The notes under the pieces were generated by a model. It worked only from the letters and a program-made list of their open reading frames with translations, searched no databases and was not told the origin of the DNA. This document shows, piece after piece, positions 22,158-32,780 of a DNA stretch of 64,000 bases. How positions within the stretch are numbered: position 1 is the stretch's first letter; each line of letters opens with the position of its first letter. The DNA is from Sanghuangporus weigelae. Taxonomy: Eukaryota; Basidiomycota; Agaricomycetes; Hymenochaetales; Hymenochaetaceae. The translations under genes and the position numbers were made by a program. The DNA lies in NCBI GenBank assembly GCA_033182465.1, contig CP137327.1, positions 868,001 to 932,000 of the forward strand, written 5' to 3'.

Positions 22158-23681
22158 CTACTTCTTCTTCTTCCCTTTCTTCTTCTTAACTCCTCCCTGA
22201 GCAACTCCACTCCCTCCCACACCTCCAGTGCCCGGTGCAGGCGTACCCGCACGCGAGCTATCCTGCACCTCGCCTTCCACTTTCATCGCAGCAGCTGCAG
22301 CTGGAGGAGCAGGCGGCCGAGCTCGCACGTTCTGCATCTTCTGCATCAACGACAAGTTCAGCGCTTCAAATCGGTTAAGGAAGATCGAAGAATGCGTCTT
22401 GTATTTTAAGCACTGCGATCCCGCGCCGAGTTACGTGTCACAGGTCGGGGGTCGGTCGTATATCAAGAGTGGGCATGGGATTAGGTGTCCGTGGGGTCAC
22501 GCGAGCCATCGTAAGGACAGGGTTACGAGATTTTGATTTTCAAAGAAAGGACCGCACAGACCGGACACGAGTCGAGTCGCCCACACGTGTTTACGAAAAG
22601 ATCGTTTGTCCAACGGTCGGTCGGTCCAGAGCCAGTTCGAGACCCATAACGCGTAAATAATGAATTGAAATCGAAATCATGCCAGCCAGAAGAGTAAATG
22701 CAATAGAAGCCCGATATCCAGTCGCATGGCCATATTCGAAGCAATCCATTTCGTTTTTGTATGCGGCGTCGGAGTCGTGATATCGTTGGAATACAATAAA
22801 GTATCAATTGCGTTCATTCCGGGATTGATCGTCGATAGGTGATAGTAGTAGAAGTCGAGATCCAGACAAAAAGGCAAAGGGTGCGTCGTGCATGCGATAG
22901 ATGGCGTGTCAATTAGTCATTCAGTCAGTCAGTCAGTCATTCAATCAATCACTTCAACTCAAGTGAAGAGAAGACGAAATGAGATCAAACGAGATGTGAT
23001 GAAAAGAGGGTCGAATTTGAAAAAGAGAGACAAGGCCGAGAGCCAACGCGGAAACGAGGACGAGGAATGCGGAGGAATGCTCGTCACCCAACGACAGGGA
23101 AGCACGGAAGCACGGAAGCAGTAAAGGGGGAGACAGAACAGAACTGGAATGAAGAAGACACGCACGGTGGTATCGTCAGTAATCTTCAGCACGAGTTTTC
23201 TTTCCGACGGCTTCCATTTTACGCAGTATCGTGTCTGTTCGTCCGTCCGTCCGTCCGACCGTTTGTTGGTTAGTTAGTTGGTTGATCGTCGCAGTCGTCC
23301 ATCCACCCGTTCGTTCATACGGCCAATTTGAAAACACGCCAAAGACACGAATATGTCCAGATGCCGAATCGACGTACAAGTCCCGATCGCAGACGGCGCG
23401 AGGCAAGGCAAGGCGGACGAGAACGGAGGGTAAACAACACGGTAATGACATAACATTGCACATCAACAGTCGTAGAAGAAGAGAAAGAAAAGTCCAAATC
23501 AGCTCAACGTCCATATCGCACAGATAAACAAACAGACAGACACATAACTCAACACTCAGAGAAGAAGAAAAAAGAAAAGAAAAGAAAAGAAAGAGAACGA
23601 GGCACGTACACGATCAGGAGCCTTCTCATACAGCGCTTCAGCAGCGATCTGATACTCCGCCCACGACTTGACGTATACCAT
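22158..23681 (-). CDS. SRP9: Signal recognition particle subunit SRP9
   Basis: Binds the Alu domain of SRP RNA (with SRP14) and helps pause translation of secretory proteins. Three exons (23681-23610, 23234-23166, 22412-22158) total 396 bases, or 131 residues. The product starts MVYVKSWAEYQIAAEALYEKAPDR, continues TRYCVKWKPSERKLVLKITDDTT and CLKYKTHSSIFLNRFEALN, and ends in an A/G/P-rich linker and a lysine tail (KKKKGKKKK). The conserved SRP9 core is the first 80 or so residues; the basic tail probably adds RNA contacts (inference). The two introns are 375 and 753 bases, far longer than the 45-75 bases usual in this window, and carry tetranucleotide repeats. All splice sites fit GT-AG with phase 0. 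Confidence 0.88.
22917..22946. repeat. Tetranucleotide (TCAG)n-type repeat in an SRP9 intron
   Basis: Imperfect run of TCAGTCAG units followed by TCAATCAA, inside the 753-base intron. A second run, (GTCC)n, lies near 23240-23257 in the other long intron. Confidence 0.7.
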
Positions 23682-24490
23682 ACTTTCTCTCTTTCTCCAA
23701 AGCTACGAGTCGAAGTCAAAGTCGAAAAGAATCCTAGCGTATCTCCCGTCTCGTCCCGTGAACAATTACAAATCGCGAGTCACGTATATCGCACGAAACG
23801 TACGAAAAAAAGAAGAACGTCGACAGATGGAACAACTTGAAGCTGACTTGTAAAACATATGTAAAAAGATCGTAATCCAAGTCTGTCATCGCATCTTCTC
23901 CAAAAAGTTCATGTACAGTCGTTACTTACAATACACAAAAATCTCGGAGTTGAGTGGAGCTGGAAACACCCCCGGCTCGTTATGAAAAACCACACGAAGG
24001 TCTGGGCTTCAAACACCCGCTAAGTGACTAGCCGTGCGTGCGTAGATTGGAGCGTGGACTGGGCTCTAGGTAAGTAGGAGACACGACACGAGGTGAAGTC
24101 GTGGAGTACTTTAATTTTAGGTTCACACTCTCGGCTTATTCCGGATTAGCGCGTTTCGTTGTTTCTTCAGCTGAACTGACACCTTCACGAAACGATAGGA
24201 AACGGAAACGATGCGGACTCGCGTATGCAAAAAGGAAATTTATAGTACACTTCAATTCGTCAATCATTACCATTATCACGAACCGGAATCTGGCTTCACA
24301 CCAAGAACATGAAGAAAGCTGGGGAAAAGTAGAAGGAAATCGTCGGAACATTACCATCCGCTATCTAGAAACATGTCGATGGCTGAAGAACGTATTTACG
24401 AACTCGTCACACAGCGTAAGGTAAGTAACTAACAAAAAAAAAGCGCAAACAAAACCAGTCAATTCCCGGAAATCAATCAATCTCAATCTC
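23682..24490. other. Intergenic region, SRP9 to peptide transporter
   Basis: Both neighbours are on the minus strand, so this holds the SRP9 promoter and the 3' end of the transporter gene. Short open frames have no motif. Confidence 0.5.
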
Positions 24491-26566
24491 TTAAAACTTC
24501 TTCTCATCCGAAATCTCCTCAACAGCATGCAACTCCCCGCCCTCCTGCTCACTCAATTCATTCAGCCTCTCCTCTTCCCCGTCCAAATGTCTGAAAGTGA
24601 ACCAGAACCCGACGCCCGCACAAGCAGCAAGCACGGCCATCACGCCGTAGTTCCACACCAGCAACGGATCACTGCTCAGGCTCACAAACGCCTCGCCGAG
24701 CGCACTCGCGAACGCCGACATGAAGAGGTTGATCGCCATGACGAACGAGCGCATGTTCTTCGGCGCCTTCGTGAACGCGTACTCCAGCCCGGTGATGGAG
24801 GCGAAGATCTCGGAGAAGGCGATGAGGACGTACGACCCCGTCTGGATCCACACGTTGAGCGGGGAGACGAGCGTGTTCCCGTCGGCGTCTTGACAAGTCG
24901 CAGCGGCGTACCCGCACGGGTGGGTCTTGTAGATGTAGTGCTGCACGACGGCCGACCAGATCATCGCCGCTGAACCCATGAAGAAGCCCGCGGTGATGCG
25001 CTTCAGGGGTGTGAACCGGATCCCATACCGCACGAGCGCGGGGTAGATGAATAGATCGCAGATGGGGATGAAGATGACGAGCGCGAAGGGATCCAGGTTG
25101 GAGAGAATGTCATTGGGTAGACCGTGCGTGCTCATCGTTGCCGCTTGCGATGTAAGGTTGTTGTTCAACTGATTATACGTGAGCCCTGGAATGCAAATTC
25201 GCTCAATTAGAACTGTCATTCTATCTTCTTGCAGGGAGAAGGGTAGCCTACAGTAAATCGGAAACCAAACAAACACCTCGCACGCCTTGAATCCTCTTCG
25301 GACCTCCTCGACCCACTTATCATCCCAGGTCATCCAAGCCGGCCGGCCAGACTCGACACCTCCATGTTTCGCCAAATAATTACTTGGTTTCGCGCCTTCC
25401 CAGAAATTCGGGGCCTTGAGGTTCTTCCAGCACCGAATCGGATTCCATGACCAACGGCCCTTTGCTGCAGTGCGTATGACGCGGACCGCTGTTGGGATGA
25501 CGGAACCTTGAGGCGGAGTGCGGATGTAGCGTTTTCGACCATACCACATTACAGCCGGCGTTGTGAAGAAGACGATCGTCGGAAGGAGGAATGCGAGCCA
25601 AAATCCGACATACTGCAATGAAAATAAGGATCAAATCAGTTCAGACTCTCACAACCACGAATAATCGACCGATTACCCACTTTCTCGGAGTACGTCATCC
25701 CAATCTGACCAATGAGCGCGCCGATGTTAATGAACAGATAGAAATACATGTATATTCTCGAATACGTGAGGAAAGGGTCCACAATCACGCGTTCGCCGCT
25801 CTTCTTGGTCTTGACATGCGTTTTGAGATTGTATTGCTCCGCGATGAGCGTGGAGATGTTGCTCTTGAACCCACCAGTCCCAGCACCCATGATGATCAGC
25901 GCGATGCAGAAGCATGCGAGTGCGCCATGTGGGTTGGCGATCACGACAGGGAGAGCTGAGACGATGAGGAGGATGTGGCCGACAATAGCGACGACGATGG
26001 CCCCGCAGATGGTGTTGAATCGCCCGAAGTAGGTGTCGGCGAGGTATGCACCGTAAAGCGGAGTGACGTATGCCCAGAAGGAGTTAAATGTGGTCAAGCC
26101 CGTCGAGGCACGCTGTCCCATGCCAAGCGCCCCGCCTAGAAAACAGCGAGTTATAATTAGCTTGAAAACCTCGAAAAAGTCGAAAAAGGCAGGTTGACGC
26201 ACTCTGCCCGTCCTTGCCGCCCGCGCCGGTCCTCGAGCCCGGCGGGAGCGGCTGCTGGATGAAGTTCGTGAACACGATCACAGTCCCATAGTACGAGAAC
26301 CGCTCGGCGAGCTCGACGTATGCGATAAGATACGTGTTCCAGTTGAGCTTCCCTGCAATGCGGCGGAGGTGGAGCCTGTCCTCCTGCGAGGGCGCGACGA
26401 GCGTGTCGTTGAGGTTGGCTTTGAGGTTCTCATGCTCTGCGGAGAGGGACTGTTGGTCGAGCGAATGGGAGTCTGAGTGCGCGAGTTTCTTCTCGGACTC
26501 GAAGTCTGACCGGTTGGCCTCTGCGAGACCTTGGATGATGGCGTCGTCGCCTTGGTTGCCCGCCAT
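24491..26566 (-). CDS. PTR2: Proton-coupled di/tripeptide transporter (POT/PTR2 family)
   Basis: A plasma-membrane importer of di- and tripeptides. Four exons (26566-26203, 26135-25681, 25612-25252, 25185-24491) total 1875 bases, or 624 residues, the usual fungal length. After a hydrophilic N-terminus comes the PTR signature ELAERFSYYG near residues 88-97, which includes the E-x-x-E-R motif used in proton coupling. Next are GMGQRAS, FWAYVTPLYGAYLADTYFGR and the second signature YFYLFINIGALIG. The C-terminal half has FWFPIYWLTYNQ, NDILSNLDPFALVIFIPI and AFSEIFASITGLEYAF. About twelve membrane spans are expected. The third intron (25251-25186, 66 bases) keeps the frame open if retained and would insert 22 residues inside a conserved helix. 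Confidence 0.92.
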
Positions 26567-28259
26567 TATACTACTAGACTTCCTGTTGACGCTATAGGAA
26601 ACTTGTACAATGCGTCGATAACGCGGTATGGACGAGCCCTGAGGAGGACAGAAGAGTGTTGCTGTTGACAGGGGTAGACCAACGGGGACCGAATGAGAAG
26701 CTGAGTATTTTATATTGTTATTTTATTTTCGGGTTGTATAGAGATGGAGATGGTTATCTCTATTCCATGTGCTTCTCTCTTCCTGCCCCTGGCCAACATC
26801 GCGCTCATCCTTCCCGTCTGTCCCGGCACCTTTCCCTCCTCTCTTGGCAAACGCATCTTTGTTCCCACCTGACAAACTCACGATCATAGTCATCGTTTCC
26901 TTTTAATCTGTTGTCCATCTCATAAGGAAGAAAAAAAGGAGAAAACCCGCGGAGAAATCAGAGAAATACCGGACGACCAGGCCTAGCTTATCATAGTTCG
27001 CCATTCTTACACCACAGCGAGCGTAATCGGTGGATATCCCGTCATATGCACGCACGACTCCCAGGGGCTCTGGACACACGGCTCGTCATCCCTACTACGG
27101 TTCGGCAGGCCAGAGAATAGCATCAATCTTCCCTTGTCGCCGACTCGCCGGTATGCACATGGTCCACGAGAACCATATGAATGCATATCCCATCTGATGT
27201 GATAAAGTTCATCCTCTCCACGCGCGAGTAGTTCAGGTAATAATCTAGAGGAAAGAGACACGGTCGGAGAGATGTACCGACTCGGAGGACTAGAGCGACC
27301 TGTTATCAATAGAATGAATGAGAATGGCTTGAGTCCAGTGCAATTTTTTTTCGTTCGGAGCGCGCGGTGAAGGTAAGTACTGCCACAAAAGGGAGTAAAT
27401 CTTTCGCCGATCGGCGCTCCCGACATATTCCGCCTCGGCATGGCTCGGCAACGGTAACAAAAGAACACAGATTCTGCCCGACCGTTATAATGTACACACA
27501 AACGGAACGCAAGGCTACGAAGCGGTCAAGATACACAGTATCCAACAACAAGGTTTCTCAAGTACAATGTTCCCAATGCCTTCGTTCTTCCAACCTATAT
27601 TTTAACAGGATCAGGAAAAGGTTCTTGCCAAGACGAGTACAAAAATAAACGACTCGGGACTCGGGGACTCGGAGTTTTCATCAATTGCTGACAAAGCCTG
27701 ATCCGGACTTCCCGGTAAGTATGAATACAGAATTGGGTCGGTTCGGCTCGGTCTACGTAAAACGGATTTTATAAGCCAGTCAACTCTGCTGCAACGGGCA
27801 GGATTATTCTACTTTTAGCACTATGTAAGCTTTAATACACCTTATTGAAAGCTTATCTTTTGTCAATTTCTTCTGTTTGATGACCCTTCTCCCCTCTCCG
27901 AGACCTGATAAGCAGAGGAACCCTCGCAGAACTTATTGAAGCTAGGGCTTCTGGAGGCATCTAACTTGTTAAAGATTCGGGCATCTATTGTCGACCCGCT
28001 GTACCGAATGCAAGAGAGGAGGATGTGGACCTGGGCAAGGCGCATAACCATGGTACAACATGTTAGCATAACAAATCATGATAGACGTACACTAATGACA
28101 GCATAATAGTCGTACAGATTCGAAGTCCCGATAATGCAACGAACAAATGATTGATATGAGAGGATCTACAAATTGCACGAGAATGGTGTGACAAGGGCAA
28201 TGCAGTTATAGATAGAAGAAAAGGATAATATTATATATCAAAGGAGGTTCTCAGATTTC
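26567..28259. other. 1.7-kb stretch with one possible exon
   Basis: Between the transporter start and the end of RPC2. Apart from the candidate exon at 27007-27244, I found no domain, repeat or RNA gene. The left part should contain the transporter promoter. Confidence 0.5.
27007..27244 (-). CDS. Possible terminal exon of an unidentified gene
   Basis: An open stretch follows a good acceptor (TTCCTCTAG) and reads about 78 residues to a TAA. It is rich in W, C, Y and G rather than low-complexity: IRWDMHSYGSRGPCAYRR, VGDKGRLMLFSGLP and WESCVHMTGYPPITLAVV. A 22-base exon just upstream (27298-27277) would join in frame. I could not find a start or domain further upstream and do not recognise the family. 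It may be a real small gene, a remnant, or chance. Confidence 0.3.
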
Positions 28260-31200
28260 CTATGATGCATCGTCAAGGATCAATCTCGGGACAACATTCA
28301 TCGCCATTAACTGTAAGCAGAATAATAAAGTAAAAATATCAGCACCCAATCGTAAACAAGTACAGCTTCTTCCTCAGAAAGAAAGAGAAAGAGGAATGAG
28401 CAAAGTGAAGATAACGCCTTACCTCTTGGAAAAGTAACTTCGCCGCGTACGGAATGACCAACTTCGCCATGCTTTTGGAGCTTTTGCAATAAGCGCACCA
28501 CCCGTTGTATCCCATCAGCCCGCAGACCTCACACGCGTGCACCTCGAACTTGTCTGAGGAGAGCATGAGTCGCTCGAGTAGCAGCTGCGTGGCGCCGTAT
28601 CCGATGAGACAGTCGCGCTCCATCTCGCCGAGACGCAGCCCTCCTTCGCGCGAGCGGCCTTCGGTTGGTTGGCGAGTTAGTGTCGCTCGCGGACCACTGC
28701 GGTGTCCAGTTAGTAAATAGTCTGACGTTACGAGGCAGATGGAGGACATACCGCGCTCGAGCGTGCATTTTGTCCATGACCATGTGCTTTAGTTTCTGAA
28801 AGGACAGGGTATCAGATATTAGTCAAAACGCAGGGGAAGCGTGAATGCATATTCCATACCTGATAATAAATAGGTCCGAAAAACACGTATGCTTCCATCT
28901 GTTCTCCCGTGATGCCGCTGGTCAGCATATCCTTGCCACCGTAATTGAAACCATGGTCGACAAGAATTCTTGACATGTCTTCGACCTAACAAGATACTAA
29001 TATGAGAACAGAAGACCATCAACTTACATCAGGTAGCAGACATACCTTTGAACCGCCGAACGCCGTACCGTATTGTAGACTTCCGTCAAGGACACCAGCC
29101 TAATGTGACGGGACAGGCGAAGATCAGATGCGTCTATATTTCAAAGCAGTCGATGAGGTACGCACCTTCCCAGCTAGCAACTCAATCATCTTCCCAACAG
29201 TCATTCGAGACGGGAAACCATGCGGGTTCATGATAGAATCTGAGCAGCATAAGCAGCAATACCTTTCGAAGGCAAAAAGCGTACTCACCCGGAGTGATCC
29301 CGTCATCGTTGAACGGCATATCCTCCTGATTCACAATCAGCCCGCAGACACCTTTCTGTCCATGTCTAGACGAGAACTTGTCTCCAAGCTCCGGTCGTCG
29401 CGTTTGGCGAATAAGGACCTTCACCAGTGTCTGATCATTCTCCGTGTCTGTTAGCATCACCTTGTCGATGTTACCTGGTACAGGAGATTTATACGACATA
29501 GGAGCGTTTTTGTACGCGACGCCTGCAGCTTGTCCGGTGAAGGTGTTGTCGTTCGCGTTTGCTGGAGTCTGTTTGTTTACATAGACATCTCCTGGATCAA
29601 CTCGTTCTCCAACGCCAGCGAGCCCGTCGGCTTGTATGATATCATATTTTCTTTGCGCCTGGCCTTTCTCATCCAATGGCGCATCGGCAAGGCGATCAAA
29701 GCTTAGCACGGGAAATGAACGGATGAATCGACGAGTAGGATGGAAACTACATACGTTCCATTAGGATATTTGCGTATTAAAGTTGCATACTTGCGCATAA
29801 CCTGGCAACGGCCGTAACCACGATCCAAACTTGCCTACGTACGCACTTGTGAGAGAAAAATACCTAAATTTTCAAACTGGTACAAACCTTATTGAGAATC
29901 AAAGCATCTTCAATATCGTAACCAGAGAAACTCATGACAGCGACGGTAGCGTTCTGTCCCGCGGGTAGTTTATCATAACCAACCAGCTCGATAGACTTCG
30001 TCTTGACCATTGGTTGTTGCGGGTACACCAAGAGGTATAGCAAGGTGTCAATACGGTTGAGTTGATTGTACGCGATAGCACCAATCGCTTGTTTGCCCAT
30101 AGCGCACTGGTAAGTATTGCGCGGTGATTGGTTATGATGAGGATAGGGAATGAGGCCGGCAACAGCTCCGAGGATAGTGAAAGGTTCGATCTCCAAATGC
30201 GTAGTAGTCGGTACGATCATGTGTTCGTATAGAGCAATGTAGGAATCGTTCTCCTCGTTGACGTCTAGATATTCTACGAGGCCGTGCCGCAGAAAATCAT
30301 CAAATGTTAGAGTACCGTTTTTCAGCTCCTATAGAATTGACATTTAGCTGATATTCCAGAAAAAGACAGTATCAATGAGCTCGAACCAAGATGTGTTCAT
30401 TAGTAACTTTCGGTCGACCGTTTTCAACAATAATCATTGGACGACAAATTCTGCCACCGTCGCTCGCAATGTACACCGCCCGATGATGATGATTGATGTA
30501 AATGCTGACGAACTCACTAAAGCGGCCGGCTCGACGTAATCGTCGGAAGTTCTGCACGAAACGTGTAGGATACCGGGTGATCCCAATGATAGTCCCGTTA
30601 ACATGGACAACGAAGGAGTGGGGTGCATAAATCTCTGCACCAGTTGCTAGACAGATATCTAAAAGCGAGGAGAAACAGCTTTAGGGTCTGACGATGTCAT
30701 AAAGGGAGGAGTATACCTTCAACGCCCAAAGAATGCACGAGTCTGATCAGCGGTTCTTCCTCGACGTCAGTAGTGATGTGAGTCATCAGGGCGAGGTTTT
30801 TTACAAGTCCGCACGCCTCCCCTTCCGGCGTGTCACTAGGACAGAGCATTCCCCATTGGCTAGGCTGTAGCGCACGAGGGCCACTGACTTTTCTCGTCTT
30901 CTCGAATTGTGACGAAATTCGCGTCATCATACCCAGAGCGCTGATGTAGCTGAGGCGGCTCAGAACATGCGTGACACCCGCACGTTCCATTTTGAAACGT
31001 TTCAGCGACCAGTTGCCAGTTGAGATTGCCCGAACAAAGCCAGCAGTAATGTGATCGCCTTGGAACTGCATCGTATTGAAAGCGTCGAACTCGGACGTTC
31101 TGGATGGTTTCTTTAGTACTTTGTCGATGGCAGACTTGAGGTTCGTATTGAACGTCTTGAACAGATCTTCAAACAACAACGCGAGAAGCTGGCCGGCCAG

Positions 31201-32440
31201 TTCTAGCCGCTTATTGCCAACGTAGTCACGATCGTCAACCATTTTCTCGTCGTTTAAACACATAAGTACACGCCGCGTCATTGTCGCAATAAATATTGCT
31301 TTCGCATGGAAGTCAAGGTTGCGGACTGGAACGTGTGCGAGTACGATGGTTGCTAGCGCTTCCATGGCTTCTTCCCAGGCTGGTCGACGAGGGCCGATGA
31401 CGCGCCTGTTTACTTTGACGCGGCTCCCGATGTACTCAAGAGCTTGATGTCTCGTAAACACGCCAAGTTTTGCCGCTTCTTCAACGTTTGGCGAGAAGAA
31501 CGATTTGTATGCCTCTGTATTCCCAGCCGTCAGAAGCAGAATTTCCTTATCCGACTGCAGACCCAGCGCTTTGAGTGCAATGACGATGGGGATGTCTTCA
31601 TGGAAACAGTTATGACGAAGATAAAGCCTCTCTTTCTTGGTTGCGACGTATGTCTTCGACTTGAGACCTCCGTGAGTCGACCTAGAAGCTATTCAGTACA
31701 TAGTAAATTACAAAGCGTAAGTCACGTACGATGTACAAGAAGCTTGAACAACACCCTTTACAGGGTCAGTCTCGACGATGATACGATTCTTGCTCAGTTG
31801 CTCCTGCACCAAAATGACCTTCTCTGTCCCCTTTACAATGAAGTATCCTCCTGGATCAAGTGGACATTCGACCATCCGTGCGAGCTGAGCTTCATTCTTC
31901 CCGGTAAGCACACATTTGTTACTGCGCAACATAATGGGTAGTCTTCCAATATTGACATTTTTACGGAGGACAACTTGCTTGCCACGGGTGTACTGTATTG
32001 TAACAAGAATTGGAGCGCTATACGTCGTATCCCGTAATCGGCATTCATGGGGTGTGACGCTCTTGTCTATAGCATCAGCGTCCGTACGGTCAGGAAATCC
32101 AACCTGGATGTCTGTGTATTTGAGCCAAAACCGCGGGTCGACGTCCGACGTGATTTTGCTATTCGCTTTCACTATATTCTTGATATCGACGTCGACGAAG
32201 TAATTGAAAGAGTCGAGGTGCTGCTTTACGAGACCCTTCACTTTGAGAAATGCCGGAAGAAACAGCCATTTATCCTGTTAGATGCCTAAGCTGAACATGC
32301 AATATATATGACAAGTAACCGGAATTGCGCACCTCGACATTCTTCACTGGGTCCGTAAGCCCGAGTCCCCGCCAGTCCGTCCCATGATCCCATTGGTCTT
32401 CACCAGATCCGTGAGGATCAACTGCCATGTCGAGAGCCAT
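28260..32440 (-). CDS. RPC2: RNA polymerase III second-largest subunit
   Basis: Forms the active-site cleft of RNA polymerase III, which makes tRNA and 5S rRNA. Thirteen exons (32440-32333, 32274-31730, 31681-30717, 30658-30387, 30328-29888, 29834-29755, 29701-29289, 29239-29166, 29099-29046, 28985-28860, 28795-28752, 28696-28423, 28310-28260) total 3447 bases, or 1148 residues, almost exactly the size of the yeast subunit. Pol III identity comes from [21 protein letters not shown] near the N-terminus and the tail [16 protein letters not shown]...[16 protein letters not shown]. Other landmarks are [63 protein letters not shown] and [14 protein letters not shown]. Four cysteines at the C-terminus bind zinc. 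ATG 32440 gives [11 protein letters not shown]; a second in-frame ATG lies four codons in. Confidence 0.94.
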
Positions 32441-32780
32441 TTCCCGTTAGCTATTATTATGGGAGTTGTCGCGAGATTTGAAGGCGAGACATATGGGAGA
32501 TGCAAAGACAATGTTCGTACGTACGTACACGGTTCAGTATACGCGCGAGTCACACAGACTCGGAGTCAAATTTCGGCGATCGAAGCGCCATCACGTGCAG
32601 ATCGACGCTGATTTTGAGTCGCGACTCCCGCGTCCGAGTCAACCTGAACCTTGCTCCCTACATCACCGAGCCACATCTTCGCCCAAATGTCTGTGTGCAT
32701 ATAATCATGAGCTGAAATGCTTTGTACCATTACTTATCTGCGGAACACAGAACTAAATACGGTAAATCAAGCAAGTTGAA
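32441..32780. promoter_or_regulatory. Shared 340-bp divergent promoter region, RPC2 and the SNF2 gene
   Basis: The two start codons face away from each other across 340 bases, so both promoters must lie here or overlap. A GTACGTACGTAC palindromic run lies near 32516-32527. No TATA box was obvious. Confidence 0.55.

Noticed and set aside
24101-24424. 107-codon plus-strand frame between SRP9 and the transporter
   Set aside because: No motif, no splice support and ordinary composition.
28260-32440. Annotation of the polymerase gene as Pol II RPB2
   Set aside because: The N-terminal [14 protein letters not shown] block, the C-terminal zinc motif context and the length of 1148 residues fit the Pol III subunit better.
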